Shown here: positions 1 to 7,726 of the stretch, piece after piece
Layout: each line of letters starts with the position of its first letter
Position numbering within the stretch: the stretch's first letter is position 1
NCBI RefSeq assembly: GCF_002272745.1
Contig: NZ_NPBD01000015.1
Coordinates: 166,967-230,966 of the forward strand
DNA: 64,000 nt
From: Terribacillus saccharophilus
GTDB taxonomy: Bacteria; Bacillota; Bacilli; Bacillales; Amphibacillaceae
Direction: 5' to 3'
Made by a program: the position numbers and the translations under genes
Notes under the pieces: generated by a model
The model's database searches: none
What the model was told of the DNA's origin: nothing
The model's input: only the letters and a program-made list of their open reading frames with translations

Positions 1-818
1 ATTTCCAGTGTAGCTTCCACATGGAAGGATTCCCCTTCTTTTACAACAGTCATTTCCTGGACATCTCGTACATCCTTATCTGCAAATAAAATGTTCCCGA
101 TCTTATCTGCCATCTCTTCATCGGCTTCCCCAATGACACCAGCTGCATTATCAAGGAATACACGTCCCACCACTAAAAACATCATGGCACCAATTATAAT
201 TGAAGCAATACCTTCTGCCTGGTAAAACGGTGTATAAGCCGCAATCAAGATCGCAATAATGGCAACCAAGCCGCCGCTAGTAGCAACTAAGTCTTCCATG
301 AAAACTAGTTTTGTAGCTGGTTTTGCCCGTTTTACATGCACGAAGCTCATCGGAATGACCGAGAGCCCTTTTGCACCTGAATCACTCTCATGGGCAATCT
401 CACGCATCGCTTTGAGCAGTACGAATCCCTCAAGAATACAGCCGAGTGCAAGCACCGTAATACTGATCCATACCCCCCCTGATTCTGATGGATGTGCCAG
501 ATGGGTAATACCCTCCCGGATGGTTTCATAAGCGAGGATACCTACGATTAAGACTGCGCCGAGCAGCACAAGGTTGACAGCCCGCCCGAATCCCCCTGGA
601 AACCGATCCGTTGGGGCTTTTTTACTTAGTGCTGAGCCAACATAGACGAACATCTGGTTAGCGGCATCCCCAAAACTATGCATCGTTTCTGCAAACATCG
701 CCACATTCCCTGTCAACAAGAAAGCTCCCCCTTTGACAAGTGCAATGACCAGATTGACCACCGCAGCCAATGCGGCTGATTTACTTCCCTGACGTAACAG
801 GCTTACATATTCCTTCAT
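1..818 (-). CDS. Cation diffusion facilitator (CDF) family transporter, 3' end cut by window
   Basis: Reading from the ATG at 818 gives 272 residues before the window edge. The N-terminal half is polytopic, with a helix holding ETMHSFGDAANQ, the metal-site type S/H-x-x-D motif of CDF exporters. A later helix carries VFMEDLVATSGG, where many CDF proteins have HxxxD; E-D here resembles the SLC30A9-like branch. A soluble segment then begins (about residue 245 on: DVRDVQEMTVV), as in the cytoplasmic ZT-dimer domain. CDF proteins export Zn2+, Mn2+ or similar ions by proton antiport; the metal cannot be told. The start is backed by GAAGGAAGAG upstream. It is transcribed alone and divergently from the HD-domain gene. 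Confidence 0.85.
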   Translation of the reverse strand, partial: MKEYVSLLRQGSKSAALAAVVNLVIALVKGGAFLLTGNVAMFAETMHSFGDAANQMFVYVGSALSKKAPTDRFPGGFGRAVNLVLLGAVLIVGILAYETIREGITHLAHPSESGGVWISITVLALGCILEGFVLLKAMREIAHESDSGAKGLSVIPMSFVHVKRAKPATKLVFMEDLVATSGGLVAIIAILIAAYTPFYQAEGIASIIIGAMMFLVVGRVFLDNAAGVIGEADEEMADKIGNILFADKDVRDVQEMTVVKEGESFHVEATLE

Positions 819-1062
819 GCTGTCTCTTCCTTCTTTATGTTTTTATATGTAGCAGTTTATAGTAACAATATTTTTAGCATAGCATACATTGAATGCAACG
901 CAGACCCCTTTTGCTCAAGGCGCAGGAAGACAGGATGTTTTAGTTTGAGTAGAAACGGTTACTCCATATACATGAAATCCGTGATTTTTTTCACTTGCAG
1001 TCTTTTGCTTAACGTGTTAATATCTTGAACAATATACTTTTTCAGAGAAAGGAGATAATAAA

Positions 1063-1593
1063 ATGAGAAAAGTAACATTGGAGCAGATTTATACACATCC
1101 AATCGCACAGAAGTATCTCGGACGTTCCGGGCAAGCGCATGCCATTTCAGTGGCGGAGCACGCACTAGTCATCAGTGAGAAAAAGCAGGTCGATCCAGAC
1201 ACGGCCGTAAAAGCTGCATTGCTGCATGATATTGGCCATTATGAGTGGTATAGCGATGGAAAGTGGGATTATGATTTGTATAAACAAAATGATATCCATG
1301 CTATCAAGGGCGCTGCCCGAGCACACAAACTCTTGATTCGTTTAGGTGAAGAGCCGCAGGCCGCCAAAGCAATTTCCTTGGCAATCCTTCTGCACACAGA
1401 CTCTTACCTGCCCGAACACAATCTGAAGCTTGATCCATTACAGCAAGTAGTAGCGGAAGCAGATACAGCTGATGAAGAGACAGGCGGTGCACATCATTAC
1501 AAGACCATCTCTCAGCAAGAAGCACTAAAACGCATTCGGAAATTGGACGCAAGCATCGAGAAGCACATGATAAGACAAGTCCAGACAAGCTAA
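1063..1593 (+). CDS. HD-domain phosphohydrolase-like protein
   Basis: The product has 176 residues. The pattern AEHALV ... LLHDIGH ... ILLHTDSY ... VAEADTADE gives the H...HD...H...D metal-ligand set of HD phosphohydrolases, which hydrolyse phosphoesters of nucleotides or small signals. There is no signal peptide or membrane helix, so it is cytosolic. AAAGGAGATAATAAA sits directly upstream of the ATG. The gene stands alone between a divergent CDF gene and the cwlK-like gene, with about 240 bases of leader and no obvious operator. The family is certain from the motifs; the substrate is unknown. Confidence 0.75.
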   Translation: MRKVTLEQIYTHPIAQKYLGRSGQAHAISVAEHALVISEKKQVDPDTAVKAALLHDIGHYEWYSDGKWDYDLYKQNDIHAIKGAARAHKLLIRLGEEPQAAKAISLAILLHTDSYLPEHNLKLDPLQQVVAEADTADEETGGAHHYKTISQQEALKRIRKLDASIEKHMIRQVQTS

Positions 1594-1729
1594 TCATGTC
1601 CGCTTCCTCCCCCCTTCCTTATATCCCCTATCTTTCCTTTCAAAACTTTGTTTCAAAACGTGCAATCTAGTACTCATTCCGCTATGCTAGAAATACAATA
1701 TACGAGATTTCAAAAGGAGAATAGCGAAT

Positions 1730-2248
1730 TTGCACTGGAAGAGGATTATAGTAACTACTTTGCTTATGACAGTTGCAGCGTTGATCCTATTCGGCTTTTT
1801 GCATATAGAGCAGCTTCCGCCAAATCAATCCACTCCTGCCTATTCCATGAATGCAGATGACATTACCGGCCTCCATCCAACAGTAGAAAAGAATATGAAT
1901 GAACTAGTAGAAAAAACTTCTGACATCGGAATCTCTATTATCATTACGGATGACTATCGATCCAAGGAAGAACAAGACAAGCTGTACGCCCAAGGCAGAA
2001 CAACCAAGGGACAAATTGTCACTCAAGTCCAAGGCGGAGAATCCATGCATAATTACGGACTTGCCATCGACTTTGCCCTGGAACCGGAACCAGGCAATGT
2101 AATCTGGGATATGGAATACGACGGGAACAAGAATGGGGAATCCGACTGGATGGAAGTAGTCGAAATCGCCAAAGAACTCGGCTTCGAATGGGGCGGAGAT
2201 TGGCCAGGATTCAAGGATTACCCGCATCTGGAGATGCATATTGATTAA
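1730..2248 (+). CDS. cwlK: CwlK-like peptidoglycan L-Ala-D-Glu endopeptidase (M15 family)
   Basis: The protein has 172 residues, with one N-terminal membrane/signal segment (residues 5-24) and an M15C (VanY/CwlK-type) domain from about residue 45. Zn ligands are visible in GGESMHNYGLAIDFA (His, Asp) and in YPHLEMH near the C-terminus; SDWMEV holds the usual acidic catalytic neighbourhood. CwlK cleaves the L-Ala-D-Glu bond of peptidoglycan stem peptides outside the membrane. It matches remembered B. subtilis CwlK along most of its length. The start is a TTG, chosen because AAAGGAG precedes it by about 11 bases and no ATG gives the signal segment. A weak hairpin follows the stop. Confidence 0.85.
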   Translation: MHWKRIIVTTLLMTVAALILFGFLHIEQLPPNQSTPAYSMNADDITGLHPTVEKNMNELVEKTSDIGISIIITDDYRSKEEQDKLYAQGRTTKGQIVTQVQGGESMHNYGLAIDFALEPEPGNVIWDMEYDGNKNGESDWMEVVEIAKELGFEWGGDWPGFKDYPHLEMHID

Positions 2249-2250
2249 TA

Positions 2251-2278
2251 AGAAAAGCGCCATGTCAGGCGTTCTTCT
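2251..2278 (+). terminator. Imperfect hairpin after cwlK-like gene
   Basis: AGAAAAGCGCC and GGCGTTCTTCT pair with one mismatch around a six-base loop, three bases after the stop codon. The T-run is broken (TTCTTCT), so termination may be weak. Confidence 0.45.
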
Positions 2279-2342
2279 ATTTGTGCTGATAAGAATAATC
2301 TTAACAGGTATATATTACGCGTCATATTTTTAATAAGGATAC

Positions 2343-2371
2343 AAAAAAAAGCGCCCTCATGGGCGCTTTTT
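2343..2371 (-). terminator. Rho-independent terminator of small membrane protein gene
   Basis: On the minus strand AAAAGCGCCC-ATGA-GGGCGCTTTT is followed by a T-run, directly after the stop of the gene ending at 2371. The A/T flanks also let it act on plus-strand transcripts arriving from cwlK. Confidence 0.85.
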
Positions 2372-2559
2372 CAGTTAGCAATGACAAGATAGGCGCTAAA
2401 ACTGATGATATAGATAGCAAAACAAAAAACAGCTAAGCGCATGTAATTACTTGTTAGGTCAAACAACACCTTTAAACCATTGGACAAAATAGCTGCAATT
2501 GTAAGTACAAAGGTCATTCCCAACATAAGCATAGCACTGAGAAAGACGATCTGCTCCAT
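2371..2559 (-). CDS. Small two-helix membrane protein, function unknown
   Basis: The predicted product is 62 residues with two hydrophobic stretches, about residues 5-27 and 40-60, joined by a short polar loop (NGLKVLFDLTSNYMR). I do not recognise a family. It is supported as a real gene by AAGAAGGAGAG placed about 8 bases before the ATG and by a strong terminator exactly at its stop codon. It is monocistronic. An inner-membrane location is inferred from composition only. Confidence 0.6.
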   Translation of the reverse strand: MEQIVFLSAMLMLGMTFVLTIAAILSNGLKVLFDLTSNYMRLAVFCFAIYIISFSAYLVIAN

Positions 2560-2672
2560 CTGGATTCTCTCCTTCTTTTATTTCTAATACGTTTTATAAT
2601 AGAAGGAAAGCAGCATAAGCTCCTGTTATTCTGGTAACATTAATTTCCTGGAAGTGACGATTATGTCACCTT

Positions 2673-3446
2673 TTACAGTTCTAACTGAGAAGGGTACAGC
2701 GTCATACCGCCATCAACAAATAGAGTAGTACCTGTGACGTAGCTCGCTTCCTTAGATGCAAGCCACGCAGCTGCTGCTGCAATCTCTTCTGGCTTGCCAA
2801 AGGATTGCATCGGTATTTTCTTCATCTGCCTTGCTTTGTTTTCCGACTTGGTATCTTCGTTCCGCTCCGTATCAATTGTTCCTGGCGCAATGGCATTTAC
2901 TCGTATTCCTTTAGCAGCATACTCAAGTGCCATCGTTTCAGTCAATAGCTTGATGCCACCTTTAGAAGCAGCATAATGACTGTCCAAAGGTTTCGGAATT
3001 TGCTGGTGTACACTAGACATATTGATAATGCTGCCTTTTATATTATTCTCCAGCATATGACGCAGAGCTACTTGGCCGCCGAGGAAAGTTCCGGTCAGGT
3101 TTACATCAATCACACCTCTCCACGTCTCTTCTTCCATTTCATGATATGGTTGCGGCTTGCTAAAGCCGGAGTTATTCACCATGACATCCAATCCGCCAAA
3201 TTCGCTAAGAGCCGCATCCAGCAGTTTATGAATCTCTTCTTTTTTGGAGACATCTGCTTGAACGACAATTGCTTTTCCGCCAGCTTGGCGGATATTTTCG
3301 GCCGCTTGATTAGCTCCATCCTCGTCTCCATGATAATTGACGACAACATTCATGCCCTCTTTCCCGAATCGCTCTGCAACTGCTCGCCCTATTCCCTTGG
3401 AAGAACCAGTGACGATAGCTGTCTTTCCTCTTAAATCATCATACAT
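2673..3446 (-). CDS. SDR oxidoreductase, glucose 1-dehydrogenase type
   Basis: The gene encodes 257 residues of a classical short-chain dehydrogenase. TGSSKGIG near the N-terminus binds NAD(P), NNSGFSKP is the NNAG-type motif, and S...YAASKGG gives the Ser-Tyr-Lys catalytic set. The C-terminus SYVTGTTLFVDGGMTLYPS closely follows B. subtilis spore glucose dehydrogenase Gdh, so beta-D-glucose oxidation is plausible, but this subgroup is broad. I chose the internal ATG at 3446 over the longer frame from 3497 because GGAAGGGGAAATCTAC precedes it and the family starts at this point. It is transcribed divergently from the chemoreceptor pair. Confidence 0.85.
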   Translation of the reverse strand: MYDDLRGKTAIVTGSSKGIGRAVAERFGKEGMNVVVNYHGDEDGANQAAENIRQAGGKAIVVQADVSKKEEIHKLLDAALSEFGGLDVMVNNSGFSKPQPYHEMEEETWRGVIDVNLTGTFLGGQVALRHMLENNIKGSIINMSSVHQQIPKPLDSHYAASKGGIKLLTETMALEYAAKGIRVNAIAPGTIDTERNEDTKSENKARQMKKIPMQSFGKPEEIAAAAAWLASKEASYVTGTTLFVDGGMTLYPSQLEL

Positions 3447-3543
3447 GTAGATTTCCCCTTCCAGTTTATGTTCTTCTATGCTTTTCCCCCAATCCATTTT
3501 TAAGAAACTTTTCTACAAAATAGGACAAAATAGGACTTTTTCT

Positions 3544-3559
3544 AGTGAAGCGCTTCACT
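3544..3559. promoter_or_regulatory. 16-bp perfect palindrome, likely operator
   Basis: AGTGAAGCGCTTCACT is a perfect 16-bp palindrome in the divergent region between the SDR gene and the first chemoreceptor. It ends 14 bases before a sigma-D-like -10 element and therefore covers the -35 position. Just to its left lies a direct repeat of AAAATAGGAC. A repressor site is inferred. Confidence 0.45.
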
Positions 3560-3573
3560 TTCTGGTACTTCTT

Positions 3574-3581
3574 ACCGATAT
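3574..3581 (+). promoter_or_regulatory. Sigma-D-like -10 element
   Basis: ACCGATAT resembles the motility sigma factor -10 consensus GCCGATAT. The -35 (TAAA) is poorly matched at the expected distance. It lies 32 bases before the chemoreceptor start, and chemotaxis genes are the usual sigma-D targets, so the call rests on context as well as sequence. Confidence 0.4.
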
Positions 3582-3613
3582 AAAGGAAAACATTGTGTAG
3601 AGGAGCTCGTTTT

Positions 3614-4453
3614 ATGAATTCTACGATACAGGCAGTAGTCAATATTGCCCCTATTATAAAAGATACGCTTGGACCGACAGCCGCGATGGGCGTGCTGGAT
3701 ACAGAGGAGTTCGTTTACTTCGCACCTTCAACGCTTTTGACACTCGGAATAGAAGTAGGAAAAACGAAATTGAATGAACATGAAGTTTATCAGCGCGCAA
3801 TAAAGGGAGAACACATTGTTTTCGCTATCACAGAAGATTACGAAGCACTCGGTGCTCCTGTTGTTACCTCCATTACTCCAATTCGCGATATGGAGACAAA
3901 TGAAATTGTCGGCTTATTATCACTATCACGTACATTGGAGCATCAAGAGAAGCTCGACCAAGAACTCAGCAAATTGAATCAAGTGATAGACGCATTGCAA
4001 GGTAAGGTTCAGCATGTTGCCGCTCAAGCTGAAGAGCTTTCTGCAACAAGCAGTGATATTAAAGAACAAGCAGCCAATGCAAGCCAGAGTTCTAGCAAGA
4101 TTGGCGAGGTTGTACAGCTGATCGAACAGATTTCCACGCAGACAAATTTGCTTGGTTTAAATGCCGCTATAGAGGCTGCCCGTTCCGGGGAAGCTGGTAA
4201 AGGCTTTGGAGTTGTTGCTGACGAAATCCGCAAGCTTTCCGATAACACAAAGACAGCCGTTCAGACAATCAGCAAATCCTTAACAGAAATCACTACTAGT
4301 GGTGAAAATTTATCACAAAGCATCAGTGAAGTTTCTGCTTCCTCTGAGGAACAGTCTGTTATCATGGTCGAATTTATGGACGATATCCAAGCATTAGATG
4401 AAAAGAGCAAACAAATCATCGAAACAATGAAGAAAGTTACAAACCAAGGATAA
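3614..4453 (+). CDS. Soluble methyl-accepting chemotaxis-type signal transducer (YfmS-like), first copy
   Basis: The 279-residue product has no membrane segment. Residues 1-115 form a small PAS/cache-like sensory domain (CVDTEE-type strands, ending [14 protein letters not shown]). A coiled-coil linker follows, then a short MCP signalling domain with the hairpin tip [20 protein letters not shown] and [15 protein letters not shown], the CheA/CheW-binding region. It resembles B. subtilis YfmS, a cytoplasmic transducer. The start at 3614 is set by AGAGGAG eight bases upstream; a longer frame begins upstream without support. The next gene, a paralogue, starts 13 bases after the stop, so the two are co-transcribed. 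Confidence 0.85.
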   Translation: MNSTIQAVVNIAPIIKDTLGPTAAMGVLDTEEFVYFAPSTLLTLGIEVGKTKLNEHEVYQRAIKGEHIVFAITEDYEALGAPVVTSITPIRDMETNEIVGLLSLSRTLEHQEKLDQELSKLNQVIDALQGKVQHVAAQAEELSATSSDIKEQAANASQSSSKIGEVVQLIEQISTQTNLLGLNAAIEAARSGEAGKGFGVVADEIRKLSDNTKTAVQTISKSLTEITTSGENLSQSISEVSASSEEQSVIMVEFMDDIQALDEKSKQIIETMKKVTNQG

Positions 4454-4466
4454 GGAGACTATCAAC

Positions 4467-5294
4467 ATGCACCCTACGATACAAGCAATGGTCCACCTAG
4501 CTCCAGAAATAAAGAAAAACATCGGAGATAACAATGTTGTTATAGTTACAGATACAGAGAATTACGTTTATTTCTCTCCTTCTAAGGATTTGGATATAGG
4601 CGTTAAACCAGGAGATTACGCTTTTGGAGAAGGAGCTGATCTTCTTCGCCAGGCTCTTAGCGGGGAAAATGTTCATGCACATATTCCAAAAGAAACTTAT
4701 GGTATTGGTTTGCAGAATTCCGCATCCCCAATTCGTGATGAAAACGGTGAGATCGTCGGCGTTTTCCAGATTACCAAGACACTAAAAGATGAAGAGCTTT
4801 TGGATGAACAGCTGGATGAATTGCGTTCGATAGTAAGCAGTTTGCAGGCAAAAGTACAGCATGTAGCTGCACAAGCAGAGGAACTGTCTGCAACAAGCAC
4901 TGACATTAATGGCCAGGCTGCTCATGCGAGTGAAAATTCTCAGGAAATCAGTACGGTTGTTCAGCTGATTGAGGATATCTCTACCCAAACGAATCTGCTA
5001 GGATTAAATGCCGCTATTGAAGCCGCTCGATCCGGAGACGCTGGCAGAGGGTTTGGAGTTGTAGCGGATGAAATTCGGAAGCTTTCAGTTGGAACGAAGG
5101 AAGCTGTCGGAGCTATCGGTCATTCCCTTCAGGAAATCCGCTCGAATATGGAAAATCTGACACTAAGCATCGGCGAGGTTTCCACTGCCTCCGAAGAGCA
5201 ATCTCGTGTGATGGTGGAGTTCATGGAAGATATTCAGAATCTCGATAGCCAAAGCAACGATATTGGCCAATATATTAAAGAAATTACGTATTAA
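4467..5294 (+). CDS. Soluble methyl-accepting chemotaxis-type signal transducer (YfmS-like), second copy
   Basis: The 275-residue product is a paralogue of the preceding gene. It has the same plan: N-terminal sensory domain ([15 protein letters not shown], then [17 protein letters not shown]), coiled coil, and MCP tip [20 protein letters not shown] followed by [15 protein letters not shown]. The signalling half is nearly identical to its neighbour while the sensory half differs, which points to tandem duplication with divergence of ligand sensing. There is no transmembrane helix, so it would report on an internal signal. ATAAGGAG lies 12 bases before the ATG. A strong terminator follows the stop. 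Confidence 0.85.
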   Translation: MHPTIQAMVHLAPEIKKNIGDNNVVIVTDTENYVYFSPSKDLDIGVKPGDYAFGEGADLLRQALSGENVHAHIPKETYGIGLQNSASPIRDENGEIVGVFQITKTLKDEELLDEQLDELRSIVSSLQAKVQHVAAQAEELSATSTDINGQAAHASENSQEISTVVQLIEDISTQTNLLGLNAAIEAARSGDAGRGFGVVADEIRKLSVGTKEAVGAIGHSLQEIRSNMENLTLSIGEVSTASEEQSRVMVEFMEDIQNLDSQSNDIGQYIKEITY

Positions 5295-5323
5295 AAAAGC
5301 GCCTCCCATAGGGAGGCGTTTTC
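5295..5323. terminator. Bidirectional Rho-independent terminator
   Basis: AAAAGCGCCTCCC-ATA-GGGAGGCGTTTT lies between the convergent second chemoreceptor gene and the YtxH-like gene. A-run on the left and T-run on the right serve both strands. Confidence 0.9.
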
Positions 5324-5324
5324 T

Positions 5325-5921
5325 TTAGATAGATTGTTTGTTATTTGGAGTAGGCGGTGTTGTTTTAGTTGTTGGTGTTGTTGTTGTCTTGTTGACAGGC
5401 TGATTCTTCTGTTCATTAGAACCGCTATTGCCTTCATTTTTCGACTTTGTCATTGGGTTACTTGGTGCACTTTCAGGCTTTGCTTCCATTAGCTTATTAG
5501 AAGCTTCTTTAGCTTTACTGCCTGCATTTTTCAAGTCATCTTTCACTTCTTTTACTGTGCCAAGAGCAGATTTAGAATCTTCTTGGACATCGTTCACTGA
5601 AGACATGATCTCGTTTTGAGCCTTATCATAAACATTCTTAACGTCGCTAGCTGCATCTTTTGCAAGCTCAGTTGCGTCCTGCACTTTGGACATAACTTGT
5701 TCCTTCGTGCCCTGCGGATCCTGTTTTGCGTCTTTTACGAAGCTGACAACCGTATCCTTTGCTACGCCGACATTTTGGAATACCTTTTGACGTGTCTGCT
5801 TGTTAAGTAAAACGATTGCCGCGCCGGTAACTGCTCCAGCGACTGCGCCAGTCAATAGTTTAGAACCTGCTTTTGCCTGTTCTTTCACTTCGTGCTTGTC
5901 TACTGTTTGTGCTTGTACCAT
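5325..5921 (-). CDS. YtxH-domain general stress-like protein with Thr/Pro/Asn-rich tail
   Basis: The product has 198 residues. A short hydrophobic glycine/alanine helix (GAVAGAVTGAAIVLLNK, near residue 30) is typical of YtxH proteins. It is followed by an amphipathic, coiled-coil-like KD-rich region (VKDAKQDPQGTKEQV, DAASDVKNVYDKAQ) reminiscent of LEA-type repeats and by a low-complexity tail rich in N, T, P and K. YtxH proteins are membrane-anchored general stress proteins of unclear mechanism. I use the ATG at 5921 rather than the GTG three codons upstream because of AAGGAGTG spacing. A sigma-B-type promoter lies directly upstream. Confidence 0.75.
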   Translation of the reverse strand: MVQAQTVDKHEVKEQAKAGSKLLTGAVAGAVTGAAIVLLNKQTRQKVFQNVGVAKDTVVSFVKDAKQDPQGTKEQVMSKVQDATELAKDAASDVKNVYDKAQNEIMSSVNDVQEDSKSALGTVKEVKDDLKNAGSKAKEASNKLMEAKPESAPSNPMTKSKNEGNSGSNEQKNQPVNKTTTTPTTKTTPPTPNNKQSI

Positions 5922-5965
5922 TATGAACACTCCTTAGCTTTTTTGTTTACCGTATTGGTGTATAA

Positions 5966-5990
5966 ATACCCCGTCCCAATGAAAGTAAAC
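5966..5990 (-). promoter_or_regulatory. Sigma-B-type promoter of the YtxH-like gene
   Basis: Reading the minus strand, GTTTAC (-35) is followed by a 13-base spacer and GGGTAT (-10), against the sigma-B consensus GTTTAA/GGGTAT. The -10 is about 45 bases before the ATG. The match is close, and YtxH-type genes are known sigma-B regulon members. Confidence 0.75.
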
Positions 5991-6003
5991 AATAAAACTG
6001 TAA

Positions 6004-6813
6004 TTATAATGGCAGCACCCTTTTTTGTTTTTGTACGAAGTAGACCATTTCCTTAAATCCGATATCCTTCAAACGCTCTTTCACTTTATCAAAATCCTCG
6101 CCGATTCGGGATGGTACATGTGCATCAGAACCGAATGAAATGTCCACGCCATAATGTAGTGCTCGTTCCAAAATACGATCAGATGGATACCATCCGCCAA
6201 CTGCCTTCGTACCGCCGGATGTGTTCACTTCGATGCTAACACCAGCTTCCCCAATCACTTTCAAAGTCTTTTCGATCGCATGATCAGCAGGAATATCAGA
6301 AAATGCAGGATAAAAGCCTTTCATCGCATCGATATGACCGAGCACTTGGAAAATACCACTTCTAGCCGATTGCTGAATCATATCGTAATAGGCTTCTTTC
6401 ACCCGGATATGATCTGCTTCTGATAAGCTATCCCATCTGCCTTGTTTGAAGATATTCACGTCATCAACATAATGAACGGAACCGATAATATAATCGAATG
6501 GATACTTTTTGTAGTAATCTGCATATAAAGCAGCATGCTGCGGGAAGAAATCACTCTCGACACCTAAGAGGACGTGAATCTGGTCCTTATATTTCTCTTT
6601 TAGATCCAGCACTTCCTGTACATATGCTTCAAAGCCGCTAATTGGCATAGCAATACCAGGATAAAGCTGATCTTCCTCGCTGTAGAAATAAGGAGAATGA
6701 TCTGCTATCCCGATATAATGCAATCCTTTTTCAATCGCTGCCTTGATATAATCCTCAATCTGTCCCTCAGCATGACCACATCTGTAATGATGTGTGTGCA
6801 AATCGAATGTCAT
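6004..6813 (-). CDS. PHP-domain histidinol-phosphatase family protein (HisJ/HisK type)
   Basis: The protein has 269 residues and a PHP metal-dependent phosphatase fold: FDLHTHHYRCGHA (first metal His pair), IADHSPYFY, GVESDFFP, GSVHYVDD, LGHIDAMKG and SFGSDAHVPS hold the expected His/Asp/Glu ligands in order. Known members dephosphorylate L-histidinol phosphate. It lies away from any his operon, so other phosphomonoester substrates remain possible. Its start overlaps the upstream alpha/beta hydrolase stop by four bases (ATGA), so the two genes are translationally coupled. Confidence 0.8.
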   Translation of the reverse strand: MTFDLHTHHYRCGHAEGQIEDYIKAAIEKGLHYIGIADHSPYFYSEEDQLYPGIAMPISGFEAYVQEVLDLKEKYKDQIHVLLGVESDFFPQHAALYADYYKKYPFDYIIGSVHYVDDVNIFKQGRWDSLSEADHIRVKEAYYDMIQQSARSGIFQVLGHIDAMKGFYPAFSDIPADHAIEKTLKVIGEAGVSIEVNTSGGTKAVGGWYPSDRILERALHYGVDISFGSDAHVPSRIGEDFDKVKERLKDIGFKEMVYFVQKQKRVLPL

Positions 6814-7709
6814 ACACCTGCTCCTTCGGCTACTGCAGTATTTTCTTCCAGGAATTCTTTGATCAGCATGTTGACGATTTCAGGCTGCTCATGATGCACC
6901 CAATGAGTCGCATCATCAATATATACAAGTTCGTAATCCGAGCAGTACTTGATAGATTCCTGCGCTAGTTTCTTTAAAAGGAATTGATCCTTAATTCCCC
7001 AGATGATTTTGGTAGGTACATGAACCATGACAGAATTCTTTTTACCGTACATGCTGATGTTATCTTTTTCTGTCAAAGCCCGGTACCAGTTCAGCATAGC
7101 TGTCAGCGCACCTGGCTTGGACCATGCCTCTTTATAATTATCTACATCCATCTGAGAAAACGTTCCTTCTTGGCTGAACTTTGTCAGTGCCATTGCAAGA
7201 CCGTAATAGTCATTAGCCGCTAATGATTTTTCTGGTACATCCTGCATCTGGAAAAAGGCCATATAAGAGCTCTTGAACCATTGTAGCGGATTGGTTGCGA
7301 GTATTTTCGGCATAACTGCTGGATGCGGCATATTGATAGCAATGAATTTCTCTACATGTTCCGGCCGCGTCACTGCCAAATGCCAGCCAACAGCTCCTCC
7401 CCAGTCATGGCCTATGATAATTGCTTTCTCTCTTTGGAAAAGACGAATCACTGCTATGACATCGTCACGGAGCTCGTCCAGTACATAATTAGCAGTATCC
7501 TCTGGTTTATCACTCAAATTATAGCCTCGCTGATCCAAAGCCAGCACCCGGAAACCCTGCTGTGCAAGCGGAACGATCTGTTCCTTCCACCCATACCAAA
7601 ATTCCGGGAAACCATGCAGGAGTATCACCAATTTACCATCATTCGGACCAGCTGCCGCCATGTGTAAATTCATTCCATTCGCTTTTACCGTCAAATGCTC
7701 GACTCTCAT
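6810..7709 (-). CDS. Alpha/beta-fold hydrolase, epoxide hydrolase-like
   Basis: The 299-residue protein has the oxyanion motif HGFPEFWYGW and the nucleophile elbow GHDWGGAVGWH, in which Asp (not Ser) is the nucleophile; this is the pattern of epoxide hydrolases and haloalkane dehalogenases. The C-terminal YIDDATHWVHHEQPE supplies the catalytic His. A cap region lies in between. Cytosolic; no signal peptide. It is upstream of and overlaps the PHP phosphatase gene. Epoxide hydrolysis is inferred from motifs, and the natural substrate is unknown. Confidence 0.8.
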   Translation of the reverse strand: MRVEHLTVKANGMNLHMAAAGPNDGKLVILLHGFPEFWYGWKEQIVPLAQQGFRVLALDQRGYNLSDKPEDTANYVLDELRDDVIAVIRLFQREKAIIIGHDWGGAVGWHLAVTRPEHVEKFIAINMPHPAVMPKILATNPLQWFKSSYMAFFQMQDVPEKSLAANDYYGLAMALTKFSQEGTFSQMDVDNYKEAWSKPGALTAMLNWYRALTEKDNISMYGKKNSVMVHVPTKIIWGIKDQFLLKKLAQESIKYCSDYELVYIDDATHWVHHEQPEIVNMLIKEFLEENTAVAEGAGV

Positions 7710-7726
7710 CAGAATCCTCCTCTATA

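Noticed and set aside
259..531. Plus-strand open frame of 90 codons
   Set aside because: It lies antisense to the cation-diffusion-facilitator gene, which has motif support; composition follows the other strand.
837..1028. Short open frames on both strands between the CDF and HD genes
   Set aside because: No ribosome binding site on either strand and no recognisable protein pattern.
3544..3559. Palindrome read as a CcpA cre site
   Set aside because: TGAAGCGCTTCA is two bases shorter than the cre core, so the half sites are in the wrong phase. Kept as a palindrome of unknown binder.
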